From NCBI RefSeq assembly GCF_032051675.1, contig NZ_CP116968.1, positions 1,860,001 to 1,924,000 of the forward strand: a stretch of 64,000 bases of DNA. The letters are read 5' to 3'. Under the pieces are notes generated by a model that worked only from the letters and a program-made list of their open reading frames with translations, was not told the DNA's origin and did not search any database. A program made the position numbers and the translations under genes. Below, one piece after another: positions 26,921 through 36,177 of this stretch (position 1 is its first letter; every line of letters begins with the position of its first letter). The DNA is from Candidatus Nitrospira neomarina (GTDB lineage Bacteria; Nitrospirota; Nitrospiria; Nitrospirales; UBA8639).

Positions 26921-28129
26921 CTAGCTCTCCCCGAGAACGGTTTCGTACAACGCCTTCGTGCGTTTAGCAATTTTGTCCCAGCCAAAAAATTCTTCCGCCC
27001 GTCGTCTCCCGGCTTGCCCCATTGGCGCCCGTAATTCAGGATCCCGCATGAGTTGATTTAAGCGATCGGCCAGGTCCTGGGCAAACCGCTCGGGATCTTT
27101 CGGACTAAAGGGAGCTTCTTCCAATTGGTCAACCGGCACCAAAAATCCCGTCTCATCCTCCACAACGACCTCAGGAATGCCGCCGACGGCAGAAGCCACC
27201 ACAGGCACCTCACAAGCCATGGCCTCTAAATTAATGATCCCGAATGGTTCATAAATAGACGGACAACAAAAAACCCCGGCATGAGAATACAATTCAATGA
27301 GACTCGGTTTGTCGAGGATATCCGGTATCCAATAAATATGCTTTCGATGGGCCGAAATCTGGTCGAGCGCCTCTTTCATTTCTGCGGCCATGGCCGGTGT
27401 ATCAGGAGAGCTGGCACACAAGACTACGGGAAACTCCTCATCCAAATAGGAGAGAGCCTGAATCAAATAGGTAATACCCTTCTGCCGGGTCATTCTCCCC
27501 ACAAACAACACATAGGGTTGTCCGGCAGGAATCCCATAACGGGTTAACACATCCTGGCTTTGGACATTCCGAAATTCCTGAAGGTCGATCCCGTTATGTA
27601 TGACATGAATCCGCTCTTCAGGAACCTGAAACAATTTAAGAATGTCTTTCTTGGTTCCTTCGGAAACGGCGATAATGGCATCAGCCATCTCCAGGGCGGT
27701 TTTCTCAACCCATAGAGAAAAATCATACCCGCCGGCTAACTGCTCTCGTTTCCAGGGCCGGAGGGGCTCTAATGAATGCGTGGTGATGACCAGCGGAATA
27801 CCGTAATTGAGCTTGGCCATGATGCCGCCAAAATGGGTATACCAGGTATGGCAATGAATCAGGTCCGCGCCCAACCCCTCGGCATTCATTTGCCAGGAGC
27901 GCTGCACCGCGCCAAGGACCGAATGCAAGGGCTTGGGAGCTGTAAACGGAGTGTCTCCTAGAGGAATCCCATGCACCTTCAAATTGCCTTGATCCAGGCG
28001 TTGATCACCAAAACAGCGGACTTCGATGGGAAGAAGATGTGATAATTCCCGACTCAAATACTCCACGTGCGCCCCGGCGCCCCCATAGGTGTATGGGGGA
28101 AATTCATTGGTGAACATCAAGACTTTCAT
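26921..28129 (-). CDS. glgA: Glycogen synthase-type glycosyltransferase family 4
   Basis: A 402-residue GT-B glycosyltransferase. The N-terminal domain opens MKVLMFTNEFPPYTYGGAGA, where the Gly-rich turn binds the donor, and HCHTWYTHFGGIMAK follows. The C-terminal domain has VLFVGRMTRQKGI and the catalytic E-x7-E in SIYEPFGIINLEAMA. The length and the TYGGAGAHVEYL start fit the short actinobacterial-type glycogen synthases rather than the 480-residue enterobacterial GlgA. A close GT4 with another product cannot be excluded. The ATG at 28129 has GGAG 11 nt upstream; a GTG at 28139-28141 lies too close to it. Confidence 0.78.
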   Translation of the reverse strand: MKVLMFTNEFPPYTYGGAGAHVEYLSRELSHLLPIEVRCFGDQRLDQGNLKVHGIPLGDTPFTAPKPLHSVLGAVQRSWQMNAEGLGADLIHCHTWYTHFGGIMAKLNYGIPLVITTHSLEPLRPWKREQLAGGYDFSLWVEKTALEMADAIIAVSEGTKKDILKLFQVPEERIHVIHNGIDLQEFRNVQSQDVLTRYGIPAGQPYVLFVGRMTRQKGITYLIQALSYLDEEFPVVLCASSPDTPAMAAEMKEALDQISAHRKHIYWIPDILDKPSLIELYSHAGVFCCPSIYEPFGIINLEAMACEVPVVASAVGGIPEVVVEDETGFLVPVDQLEEAPFSPKDPERFAQDLADRLNQLMRDPELRAPMGQAGRRRAEEFFGWDKIAKRTKALYETVLGES

Positions 28130-28486
28130 GGGCAGCGACACTCCATTATGATCGTGAAGACTTCCAGCAGCCTGCTACATTAAAAGATTATTCATACGAA
28201 GTCACCTTCCTTTCAAAAAAACGTACGGAGAAAAATGGCAGGACCTGATCCAGACAACGCGCTACCGGATTGACTGAGGGCTGTCACCCTCACAGGTTCC
28301 ATTCAAAATCACGGAGGGATCTTCTAAAGTACGGAAGACCAAAAACTCGAGACTCACTTGAAGTTTTAAGGAAAGAAAACGCACAATCAAGAATCAAATG
28401 GACACGAGATTGCCAAGCAGACCTGACAGCGATTTGGACCAACCATCAGATCTTTAAGGTTATAGACGAAAAGGGGAATGAGAAAC
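28130..28486. other. Intergenic region between divergent glgA-like and fumarase genes
   Basis: A 357-bp gap that should contain both promoters. No ORF with coding character, repeat or hairpin of note was found. Confidence 0.4.
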
Positions 28487-30148
28487 ATGGGCGAATTCCA
28501 GTACCAGGAAATATTTGAACATCAGGCAGATACGACCAGCTATCGAAAACTCACGTCGGACTATGTCTCTACCACGACCTGTGACGGCCAGGAACTCCTC
28601 AAGGTCCACCCCGAGGCCCTCACACTTCTGGCCAGAGAAGCCATGGATGACATCGCCCACTTATTGCGACCAAGCCACCTCGCGCAGTTGGCCAAAATCC
28701 TGAAAGACCCCGAGGCTTCCGACAATGACCGGTTTGTCGCGTTAGAACTACTCAAAAATGCCAACATTGCGTCCGCCCGGGTGCTACCAGGCTGCCAGGA
28801 TACCGGAACGGCCATCGCCATGGGATATAAAGGGCAACAGGTTCTCACCACCGGCGATGATGCCGAAGCCCTCTCCCGCGGTATCTTCGAAGCCTACGAT
28901 ACGCGCAACCTGCGGTACTCACAAATGGCGCCACTCGACATGTACACCGAAAAAAATACCGGCACGAATCTTCCAGCACAGATCGACCTCTATGCCAAAC
29001 CGGGATCGGAGTATCATTTTTTATTCATTGCCAAAGGCGGCGGCTCCGCGAACAAAACCTTTCTCTATCAAGAAACCAAAGCTCTTTTAAATCCCAAATC
29101 CCTGCTTGCGTTTGTGGCGGAAAAGATTCGCACCCTGGGCACCTCGGCCTGCCCGCCCTATCATCTGGCCTTTGTCGTGGGCGGCCTATCCGCAGAATTC
29201 ACATTGAAGACCGTGAAACTGGCCAGTTGTCATTATCTGGATGATCTGCCTACCTCAGGCAACACGCAGGGGCGTGCCTTTCGCGACCTCGACCTGGAAA
29301 AGCAGATTCTTCAACTTTGCGCGGAAACCGGCATCGGCGCCCAATTCGGCGGAAAATACTTCGCCCACGACGTACGAGTCATCCGCTTGCCACGACACGG
29401 GGCTTCCTGCCCGGTCGGTTTGGGCGTCTCCTGTTCAGCCGATCGACAAATCCTTGGAAAAATCACCAAGGAGGGCGTCTTTCTGGAACAGCTCGAAACC
29501 AACCCTGCGAAATACCTCCCCGATGTGACAGAAGAAGACCTGGAAGGGCATGTCGTCAAGATCGACCTTAACCAGCCGATGCCGGAAATTCTGGCTGAGT
29601 TGCGCAAGCATCCCGTGGCCACACGTCTTTCCCTCACCGGTCCCATCGTCGTAGCACGGGATATTGCGCATGCCCGACTCAAAGAACAATTAGATGCTGG
29701 AAAAGGATTGCCCCAATATCTGAAAGATCATGTGGTCTATTACGCCGGACCGGCCAAAAAACCCCAGGGCCATGCATCGGGATCGTTCGGCCCCACCACG
29801 GCCGGACGTATGGATTCATACGTCGATCAGTTTCAAGAGGCTGGCGGCAGCATGGTGATGCTTGCCAAAGGCAATCGTTCCAAACAAGTGCGCGAGGCCT
29901 GCGGAAAACATGGAGGGTTTTATCTCGGCTCCATCGGCGGCCCCGCCGCACGGCTGGCCGAGCATAGCATTAAAAAAGTGGAGGTTCTGGAATTCGAAGA
30001 TCTCGGGATGGAAGCGGTGTGGAAAATTGAAGTGGAAGATTTCCCGGCTTTCATCGTCATTAACCACGAAGGCAAAGACTTTTATGCCGATTTGGTTTCT
30101 CAACGTCCTCCGGCTTTGGTTCAGCCAGACGACAAGATGAAAAAATAG
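28487..30148 (+). CDS. fumA: Class I (iron-sulfur) fumarate hydratase
   Basis: A 553-residue fumarase interconverting fumarate and malate in the TCA cycle. The N-terminal catalytic domain includes [20 protein letters not shown] (C103, a likely cluster ligand), [34 protein letters not shown] and later cysteine-containing segments ([23 protein letters not shown]). The C-terminal swivel domain has [23 protein letters not shown] and [14 protein letters not shown]. Size and order match single-chain FumA/FumB. Its 4Fe-4S cluster is oxygen-sensitive in known enzymes. The ATG at 28487 has AAGGGGA 10 nt upstream. Confidence 0.95.
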   Translation: MGEFQYQEIFEHQADTTSYRKLTSDYVSTTTCDGQELLKVHPEALTLLAREAMDDIAHLLRPSHLAQLAKILKDPEASDNDRFVALELLKNANIASARVLPGCQDTGTAIAMGYKGQQVLTTGDDAEALSRGIFEAYDTRNLRYSQMAPLDMYTEKNTGTNLPAQIDLYAKPGSEYHFLFIAKGGGSANKTFLYQETKALLNPKSLLAFVAEKIRTLGTSACPPYHLAFVVGGLSAEFTLKTVKLASCHYLDDLPTSGNTQGRAFRDLDLEKQILQLCAETGIGAQFGGKYFAHDVRVIRLPRHGASCPVGLGVSCSADRQILGKITKEGVFLEQLETNPAKYLPDVTEEDLEGHVVKIDLNQPMPEILAELRKHPVATRLSLTGPIVVARDIAHARLKEQLDAGKGLPQYLKDHVVYYAGPAKKPQGHASGSFGPTTAGRMDSYVDQFQEAGGSMVMLAKGNRSKQVREACGKHGGFYLGSIGGPAARLAEHSIKKVEVLEFEDLGMEAVWKIEVEDFPAFIVINHEGKDFYADLVSQRPPALVQPDDKMKK

Positions 30149-30313
30149 AAACCTATCGACAGGTGAATGATGGGCGTTCGGATCTCATCAGAACGGTAAA
30201 TTTTAGAGATCGAAAAGGAAGTAGTCTTCCTATAGAATGTTTCAAGGCATGCTCGGCATGTTGAGAGAAACGTTCTTGCCAAGATATGGTTAACTTTGAA
30301 AAGGAGCACACAC

Positions 30314-30706
30314 ATGAAAACCATGCCAATAATCATAGGGATGTGCCTCGCACTGGGATTATCGGGTTGTGGAAGCAACAAGGCGGAAATTCCCGATGAG
30401 CGCCTGACGGTGGGGAAAGTCCAGGGGGAAATTAAAACGGGAATGAGTGCCGCGCAAGTGGCCGAAATTTTGGGATCTCCCAATATTGTGACGACAGATG
30501 ACAAACGGCGGGAAGTGTGGATTTACGATAAGGTCTCCACGGATAGAGTGAACACGAGTTCATCCTCCTACGGGACCCTCATCATTCTGGGCGCAAACTC
30601 TAAAGACAGTTCCAGCTCCTCCCGCCAACGAACCCTCACCATTATCATCAAGTATGACGAAGAGAAAAAGGTGCGGGACTTTGCCTACAACTCGACGCAA
30701 TTCTGA
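30314..30706 (+). CDS. SmpA/OmlA (BamE-like) lipoprotein
   Basis: A 130-residue lipoprotein. The signal peptide ends in lipobox LSGCG. The body has the BamE/SmpA pattern: VQGEIKTGMSAAQVAEILGS followed by PNIVTTDDKRREVWIYDK, then strands. Family members are small outer-membrane lipoproteins, one of which is a subunit of the BAM complex, but many SmpA-domain proteins are not BamE and no bam gene is nearby. AAGGAG lies 7 nt before the ATG at 30314. It is the first of four consecutive lipoprotein genes on this strand. Confidence 0.82.
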   Translation: MKTMPIIIGMCLALGLSGCGSNKAEIPDERLTVGKVQGEIKTGMSAAQVAEILGSPNIVTTDDKRREVWIYDKVSTDRVNTSSSSYGTLIILGANSKDSSSSSRQRTLTIIIKYDEEKKVRDFAYNSTQF

Positions 30707-30716
30707 ACACCCCGCC

Positions 30717-31298
30717 ATGCCAAAACCGTTGAGATGGGTGATAGGTGGGACATTCCTTGGTCTTCTGGCCCTCAACAACGGTTGTACCACGCCGACCCAA
30801 CCCGCAGAGCTCCTTCAATTGTCGCCTGAAAGTCCGAAAAACCGGGCGATGCAAATTCGTGTCTTTGAAACGTCAAATGAGCATGAACTCCTGTCCGCGT
30901 CGGCTGCCGTCTTGCAGGATCTGGGGCTTCAGATTGAGGAAAGCGTGCGGCAAATGGGATTTCTGCGCGCCACCAAAGAACGAAGTGCCCGGGAATATGG
31001 GCAAGACCTCAACCGGTTTTTTATGGGGCTCCTGTCCTTAGGAAACTTCAGGATGCCGGTAGATCTCCATCAAAAAATCGCGGCGGTTCTTATCGCCCGT
31101 CCCATCAACCAGGAGGGCACCAAACATGAGGTGCGAATCATGTTCTATCGGGTGGTATGGCAGGGAGACGGACAAGCCGATCGGCAGTATATTCCTCCGG
31201 GGGAACAAAAAATGGAGATGATCCGGGATCCCCTGATTTACCAGCAATTTTTCTTTAAGCTCTCCAAAGCCGTCTTTTTGGAAGCGTTCACCATTTAA
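30717..31298 (+). CDS. Lipoprotein of unknown function, paralogue 1 of 3
   Basis: A 193-residue lipoprotein (lipobox LNNGC). The mature part contains MQIRVFETSNEHELLSASAA followed by VLQDLGLQIEESVRQMGFL, then strands and a C-terminal helix IYQQFFFKLSKAVFLEA. The same layout recurs in the next two genes: R-x-F-(E/D) start, LQDL(G/N)F-x-(I/L)E mid-region, a Tyr-Gln-x-Phe-Phe motif near the end and L-F-(L/I)-(E/S). I do not recognise a named family. Start chosen at ATG 30717, 10 bp after the previous stop. Confidence 0.75.
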   Translation: MPKPLRWVIGGTFLGLLALNNGCTTPTQPAELLQLSPESPKNRAMQIRVFETSNEHELLSASAAVLQDLGLQIEESVRQMGFLRATKERSAREYGQDLNRFFMGLLSLGNFRMPVDLHQKIAAVLIARPINQEGTKHEVRIMFYRVVWQGDGQADRQYIPPGEQKMEMIRDPLIYQQFFFKLSKAVFLEAFTI

Positions 31299-31308
31299 AC
31301 AAGGACAT

Positions 31309-31746
31309 ATGCCACACACGCAAGCTGTCTGGATTGCACTCCTTTTAAGCGGGGGCTTGTTTCTTCAGGCATGTGCACCGCCACAACCCGGGCCGGATTT
31401 ATTAGCTCCAACCGCGGCGCAAATGAAACTGCGCAGCTATCAATCACGTTCATTTGAGGTCACGGATCCTTCCCAAGCCATGCGCGGGGTGGTTGCCGCA
31501 CTCCAAGATCTTGGGTTCATCATCGAGCGCGCCAACGAACCCATGGGGCTCGTCACTGCGGCCCGTTTTGCGGAACCCAATTATACTGACGTCCTGGGGA
31601 TAACGGTCACCGTGCGACCCCAGACCGAAGGACACATGATGATCCGGGCGAATGCCATCTACAACAACAAACCGATTGAGGATCCAAAAGTTTACCAGAA
31701 CTTTTTCGCGACCTTGGAGCGTTCGCTGTTCATTTCCAAAGAATAG
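31309..31746 (+). CDS. Lipoprotein of unknown function, paralogue 2 of 3
   Basis: A 145-residue lipoprotein (lipobox LQACA), the shortest of the three tandem relatives. Shared elements: MKLRSYQSRSFEVTDPSQAM, VVAALQDLGFIIERANEP, ITVTVRPQTEG, and the C-terminal VYQNFFATLERSLFISKE. It lies 10 bp after its upstream relative and 18 bp before the next. It appears to be a one-domain outer-membrane lipoprotein facing the periplasm; no ligand or partner is evident. Confidence 0.75.
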   Translation: MPHTQAVWIALLLSGGLFLQACAPPQPGPDLLAPTAAQMKLRSYQSRSFEVTDPSQAMRGVVAALQDLGFIIERANEPMGLVTAARFAEPNYTDVLGITVTVRPQTEGHMMIRANAIYNNKPIEDPKVYQNFFATLERSLFISKE

Positions 31747-31764
31747 TCAGGAGCAGGTATCTCA

Positions 31765-32421
31765 ATGCATGGCCATCTGAAACATCTTACGAAGGCCCTA
31801 CCGGTCGGTTGCCTCCTTAGTGTAGGACTGTTTCTTGGAGGTTGCCTCTCCCCGTATGAGTCGCGACATGAAAATCAGTGGGATGCGAAAGAACAAATCT
31901 GGATGTCTGAGGCCAGTCAGGTCAAATTGCGAGCGGCCCAAAGCCGGATATTCGACATGACCGATCGTCGCACCATACTCAGAGCCATCCTGTCCACGAT
32001 GCAGGATCTGAATTTTCAGTTGGAGGTTCTTGATGAGGAACTCGGTATTGTGTCCGGCAAATATTTTGCCCCGCTTGAACGACCCGAATATGGCTATGAC
32101 CCTCTCTACCACCTCTACGACGACCAAAGTCTTCTCATTTTCAGTAAAACCTATCTCTCGTGGGGACCGTTCTGGCATCGCAATGATGTGGTTCGACTCA
32201 CGGTCACCGTCCGGCCCCGTAACGAAAAACAATTAGTCGTGCGGGCAAGCGCTCAGTTTTATTTGCGGGCCGTCGAGGATCCCGAACCCTATCAGAAATT
32301 TTTTCGGTCACTGGAACAAACTCTGTTTTTAGAGACCGCGTTGGCACAGGAACACCCAGAGGACCAACCGGCCCCTACCCAATCGTCTGAACAACAAACA
32401 CCACCAGGGGTTCCCCCTTGA
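31765..32421 (+). CDS. Lipoprotein of unknown function, paralogue 3 of 3
   Basis: A 218-residue lipoprotein (lipobox LGGCL). Shared core: VKLRAAQSRIFDMTDRRTIL, STMQDLNFQLEVLDEELGI, VRLTVTVRPRNEKQLVVRAS and PYQKFFRSLEQTLFLETA. Compared with paralogue 2 it has an insertion of about 35 residues mid-domain (YGYDPLYHLYDDQSLLIFSK) and a Pro/Gln-rich tail. It ends the run of four lipoprotein genes starting at 30314, probably one operon. Confidence 0.75.
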   Translation: MHGHLKHLTKALPVGCLLSVGLFLGGCLSPYESRHENQWDAKEQIWMSEASQVKLRAAQSRIFDMTDRRTILRAILSTMQDLNFQLEVLDEELGIVSGKYFAPLERPEYGYDPLYHLYDDQSLLIFSKTYLSWGPFWHRNDVVRLTVTVRPRNEKQLVVRASAQFYLRAVEDPEPYQKFFRSLEQTLFLETALAQEHPEDQPAPTQSSEQQTPPGVPP

Positions 32422-32770
32422 ACCGGGTACGTTCCTCTTAATTCCCTGTCGTTTGCCCAATTGTGTGAAGCACATCTATTCAGAGCTATTTTAGATGGCC
32501 GTTTCCAGATTCATGGACACGGGGGATTGATGACGCAGTTGCGTCAAAGGTCTCAAGCGCGTCATCCAGTCAAGACAGTTCAACGGCCAAAACACTATGG
32601 GAAAAAACATGTGCTTTCAAAAATCATTTAAAACCGGGGTGATTCGAAATCCTGCAAAGGATCACTCATGAAAACGAGTCTTTCAACCCCTTGCTCTCCT
32701 ATTTTAGACAGTGAAGGATTGATTGCGGCAGATAACCGGTAACATCTCAAAGGTTTCCAGCTAGTCAAGC
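32422..32770. other. Convergent intergenic region, nothing recognised
   Basis: A 349-bp gap between convergent lipoprotein genes. No coding sequence or strong terminator with a T tract was seen on either strand. Confidence 0.4.
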
Positions 32771-33205
32771 TTATCCGGTTGGTTCGTACCCTGCCTCCTT
32801 GAGACATCGGTTCACAAAATTTTGATACGCGGGGTTTGGTTCGGAACTGGCTGCTCCCAAAAGCCCTCGTACCAGCCCCTGTGCCGCTCCAGCGGCAGCG
32901 CCAAAAGCCGCGCCAATTCCTGCATCACCCGTAAGGAGCCCTATCACTGCACCCCCGGCCGCCCCGATGGCCGCGCCAATTGCCGTTTGCCCAACAACGT
33001 GTTCCCCGGCATTGGAGTGAGGGACGTGTTCTTCAGCGAGTTTTTCACAGGCGACAATGTCCTTCTCCGCCTGTTCTTCACCAACTTCCTGGAAATGAAC
33101 ATTGGGAGAGACCTTCGTCCTGCTACTGGAGCACCCTGCCAGGACCGTTAGGAAAATAATAAGGAATATCAACGCCACCATGAAGTGATCCTGCCGGTTT
33201 TTCAT
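32771..33205 (-). CDS. Glycine-zipper lipoprotein
   Basis: A 144-residue lipoprotein (lipobox LAGCS). After a charged linker (EEQAEKDIVACEKLAEEHVP) come Gly/Ala zipper helices (AIGAAIGAAGGAVIGLL, AGIGAAFGAAAGAAQGL) of the kind found in outer-membrane-associated Gly-zipper proteins, then a C-terminal segment with a second free Cys (NRCLKEAGYEPTG). Function unknown. Start at 33205, with GGAG at 8-nt spacing. Confidence 0.8.
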   Translation of the reverse strand: MKNRQDHFMVALIFLIIFLTVLAGCSSSRTKVSPNVHFQEVGEEQAEKDIVACEKLAEEHVPHSNAGEHVVGQTAIGAAIGAAGGAVIGLLTGDAGIGAAFGAAAGAAQGLVRGLLGAASSEPNPAYQNFVNRCLKEAGYEPTG

Positions 33206-33627
33206 AATGTTCTCTCCGATCAAGTCTGTTGATGATCCAGTGTATGATGACAAAAAAGGATACAGATTCATAACATTTTCCCGTAAGGATTGAATGGACG
33301 TAATCTAAGTTACTCAAGGTCTATGCCAAAGGGCATCATTGGAAAAATTCCCTGGTTTTTCATGGCTGAAACCTCTTGTTTTCATTTACGACAAGGGAAA
33401 TTCTTTTTTTATCAGGCATCCCAGTGTCTTAGGATGAAACACAAAAGTGTGCCTAAGTTGTTCCAACAGAATTTACGTCCCTTGAACAGAAGGACCTGAA
33501 GGACAGGGGACTTGTGAAAGGGGAGTGTTGAATAATAAGGATGTTCAAGGGCAAATTTGCCCAGGATTTGATTACTCATCAAAGGCTCCGGGTCGGTTCA
33601 AAAAAGCATGCCCTGAGATTCTATGGT
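33206..33627. other. Intergenic region left of the IS110 transposase gene
   Basis: A 422-bp gap holding the promoter of the glycine-zipper gene and the undefined left end of the IS110 element. No gene seen. Confidence 0.4.
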
Positions 33628-34581
33628 TCATGTCAAGCATTGTGTGATCCGTTCCGGATTAAAGGTTGTGCGGTAATGATGAATAGACCAAGCGGCCCGG
33701 GCGATTTTGCGAGCGATGATCACCAACGAGGCCGTCGTACTCCAACCTTGGGTGCGGTAATGGTCGTAGAGCGGTTTCCACACGGTGGTTTTGATCGCGG
33801 ACATGGCGGCGTTATACAGTAACCGACGTAATTCAGCGGGCCCACGTTTCGACAAACGCCTTCGACCGGCTTTGCGCCCCGAGTCATTCGCGCGAGGATC
33901 CAACCCGGTGAAGGCGACGAACGCATCCGCTTTGCCGAATGATACGCGCTCCAACGTATTGGTCAGGGCCATACCCACCAACGGGCCGACTCCTACAATG
34001 GTTTCCACCCGGTGTTGCGATTCTTGGTGTTGAGGTGAGCGGGCAGCCAGCGCGGACATGGTCGCATCAATCTTGGCAATCAAGATCTCCAGCTTGCTCA
34101 CCACGGCCTTGAGTTCGGCGGCAAAGCCGCCCAGATTGTGCATGGTCAGCTTGAGCGTGCCTTTGAGGCGGACGATCGTGGCGCGTCGCCGAATCAGTCG
34201 ATCCAGCTTGCGTTGAGTGGCTGTCGGGGGCGTGTAGGGGCGCAAGCGCCTATGCTCTCGTGCGATGAGTCGGGCAATCAATTCCGCATCGACTCGGTCG
34301 GTTTTGGCCCGATTCCCCATGGCCTTGGCGTAGTGCCGAGTGTCCGAGGGGTTGAGCAGGAAGACGGTATGGCCTTGAGCCTGCGCCAGATCCGCCAGTA
34401 ATTCATGATAGGCGCCGGTGGATTCCAAGCCGATGCGGCTGCCGGCCGGCAGCGATTTCAACCAAGCCCGCAACGAACCACGCTGATTGGGAACACTCTG
34501 GACCGGAAAACATGGCTCGGCGCAGGCGGCCACGACGGCATCTTTGGCCACATCCACGCCGACATTCAGACAGGTATGCAT
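33628..34581 (-). CDS. IS110-family transposase
   Basis: A 317-residue transposase. The N-terminal DEDD (RuvC-like) domain has VGVDVAKD, GLESTGAY and KTDRVDAELIARLI. The C-terminal Tnp_20 domain has IVGVGPLVGMAL, AFTGLDPRANDSGRKAGRRR and LSKRGPAELRRLLYNAAMSA, including the conserved catalytic serine region. Full length and intact, so the element may be active. GGAGG lies 8 nt before the ATG at 34581. IS110 elements lack terminal inverted repeats and carry a structured non-coding end next to the gene that can encode a bridge RNA; the 34582-34800 stretch upstream is the candidate here. Confidence 0.93.
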   Translation of the reverse strand: MHTCLNVGVDVAKDAVVAACAEPCFPVQSVPNQRGSLRAWLKSLPAGSRIGLESTGAYHELLADLAQAQGHTVFLLNPSDTRHYAKAMGNRAKTDRVDAELIARLIAREHRRLRPYTPPTATQRKLDRLIRRRATIVRLKGTLKLTMHNLGGFAAELKAVVSKLEILIAKIDATMSALAARSPQHQESQHRVETIVGVGPLVGMALTNTLERVSFGKADAFVAFTGLDPRANDSGRKAGRRRLSKRGPAELRRLLYNAAMSAIKTTVWKPLYDHYRTQGWSTTASLVIIARKIARAAWSIHHYRTTFNPERITQCLT

Positions 34582-34800
34582 GATGATACCCTCCAAAAAG
34601 TAAAGGAACGAGGCTGGGGTGGCACACACCGACGTGAACTTGCGGATAAATCGGCGGTCAGAATTTCTGCCGCGAGATTCTTCATCGACGTTTGGGGTGT
34701 GGGTGGGAGAGTTCTCAGGAAGTCTGTCCGCTGTGCAGCAGATGTTTCTCGATGTCCCTCCACCCCAGTTTTCCTTAGCTTCTCAAAAAAGTGAGCTGTA
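33628..34800 (-). mobile_element. IS110-family insertion sequence (approximate bounds)
   Basis: Minimal span: the transposase gene plus about 220 bp of upstream non-coding DNA without ORFs. No target duplication or terminal inverted repeat could be used to set the ends, as expected for IS110. The real left end may lie within 33480-33628. Comparison with a second copy or an empty site would define it. Confidence 0.5.
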
Positions 34801-34952
34801 GACACCATACAAGGCCCCTCGAAGGAAAGGCCGCAAATTGCCTGCCGTGTCCCGAAGGGCACAACTTTTGTTTTGCGCGCAGAGCGTACTTCCAGTACGT
34901 GAGCACGGAAAAATGGAGAGAACGCCGCTGGCGACTTTTTTCAACAGCCCCT
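34801..34952. repeat. Probable dispersed non-coding element with a short palindrome
   Basis: A GC-rich stretch with a hairpin CGTACT/AGTACG at 34885-34899, followed by a segment ending GCTGGCGACTTTTTTCAACA. It resembles dispersed intergenic elements I have seen ending in a similar GCTGGCGAC-T(n)-CAACA sequence in other genomes, but no second copy is in this window. Confidence 0.35.
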
Positions 34953-35843
34953 TTAATACACCACAGAAGGCAGAAAGGCCCCGTCAGGTTCGTTATAGAG
35001 ACCTATACTCATCAGGGTCATTGGCTGAACCACGCGCAGCCCTTTCTCCAAACACCAGCGAAGCAACTCACTATTGCGCGTGGGGAGTAGGAAGCCCGGA
35101 CCGGGAAAAGCGGGAGCCGCCCCGATGAGCGCCTTCAGATCTTTGTTGTCCTCGGCGACCGCATGGCCGAAAAAACCAACCACAGTGGCATAACCGGTAA
35201 TGCGGCCCTCGCATTCGACCACCGTGGCCGTCTGTTGCTTGATGGCGTCCAACAGCTCGGATTTCCGATCATGGCCATGGACCTGAATACACAGCCGGTT
35301 GCAGCCCGGCACATCCCCTTCCACCGCCCGACGGACGGCATGGCCGGGTATCCCGATTCCAAGAACCGGTCCTTGAATCGTCGAAAGCGGTTCACGGGCG
35401 TTGAAACCCAACTTGGTATAGAGAGACAGGGAGCGATTATGATACGCCGCTTGCACCAGCCGGATGCCGGCAAAACGAATCTCCCCCGCCCGTTCCAACA
35501 CATGTTCCATCAAACGTCTGCCCACAGTCCCATTCTGGACTGTCGGATCCACGGTGATCGGACCGACCCCGGCAATGACGGAATTCTCCCAGAGAAAATT
35601 GCTCCCGATGACTCGCCCGTCCATTTCGGCCACAACGGAATGGATATCAGGACGGGAGAACAGGTGAGAAAAAAATTGAACGGCCACCTCCGGGGCGGGA
35701 AAATCAGGAGGAAAATTATGCTGTCTGGCTATAGCCGTAAACGCGTCGAAGCAGATCGAGCCGCATGTTTCAGCATCTGCAGGACCACCATTTCGTAATT
35801 TGAGATTCATCGCTTTCATTACCCCCACATGGTCAATTGTCAT
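34953..35843 (-). CDS. GNAT-family N-acetyltransferase
   Basis: A 296-residue acetyltransferase. The N-terminal GNAT fold has SVVAEMDGRVIGSNFLWE, GVGPITVDPTVQNGTVGRRL (acetyl-CoA-binding loop, here Q-N-G-T-V-G-R-R) and a C-terminal strand region around AAYHNRSLSLYTKLGFNARE. A second, degenerate GNAT-like half follows. Substrate unknown. Of several in-frame starts, ATG 35843 overlaps the stop of the upstream tautomerase gene in ATGA, implying translational coupling. Confidence 0.83.
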   Translation of the reverse strand: MTIDHVGVMKAMNLKLRNGGPADAETCGSICFDAFTAIARQHNFPPDFPAPEVAVQFFSHLFSRPDIHSVVAEMDGRVIGSNFLWENSVIAGVGPITVDPTVQNGTVGRRLMEHVLERAGEIRFAGIRLVQAAYHNRSLSLYTKLGFNAREPLSTIQGPVLGIGIPGHAVRRAVEGDVPGCNRLCIQVHGHDRKSELLDAIKQQTATVVECEGRITGYATVVGFFGHAVAEDNKDLKALIGAAPAFPGPGFLLPTRNSELLRWCLEKGLRVVQPMTLMSIGLYNEPDGAFLPSVVY

Positions 35844-36058
35844 TCGCTCGAGGACGACCGGCCCTGTTGTTGTTTCCATTCATCAGTCAGCAGTCCGGAA
35901 AATCCCCAGTTTTCCTCATTAATCTCTTGAATCACCACATGGATGTGGTCGGGGTTTTTTCCCAACACGCGAACCAGGGAATCCGTGACGTCTTTCACCA
36001 ATTCCACCTTCTGCTTTCTGGAAACACCCTTCGTCACTTGAATATTCACATATGGCAT
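35840..36058 (-). CDS. 4-oxalocrotonate tautomerase family protein
   Basis: A 72-residue protein beginning MPYVNIQVTKGVSRKQK: after Met removal, Pro1 is the catalytic base of this superfamily. VVIQEINEENWGFSG matches the central and C-terminal strands of 4-OT-like subunits. Members are hexamers acting on enol/keto substrates; the specific substrate is not predictable. AAGGATGCCTT precedes the start. Coupled to the GNAT gene by an ATGA overlap. Confidence 0.88.
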   Translation of the reverse strand: MPYVNIQVTKGVSRKQKVELVKDVTDSLVRVLGKNPDHIHVVIQEINEENWGFSGLLTDEWKQQQGRSSSSE

Positions 36059-36177
36059 AAGGCATCCTTAGTGTGAGTCAAATCTTTGCATGACATATTA
36101 CACACCTTGGCAGACAACAAAAAACTATCCTACCGAGGTGCCGAGTGGCTGGCTGCAACCCACCCGGAAGAAGCCCC

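Noticed and set aside
34405-34794. Plus-strand frame opposite the IS110 transposase and its upstream region
   Set aside because: Antisense to conserved DEDD motifs; no coding signal of its own.
34581-34800. IS110 bridge RNA
   Set aside because: Position is right, but no conserved loop could be identified by eye, so it is not listed as a separate RNA feature.
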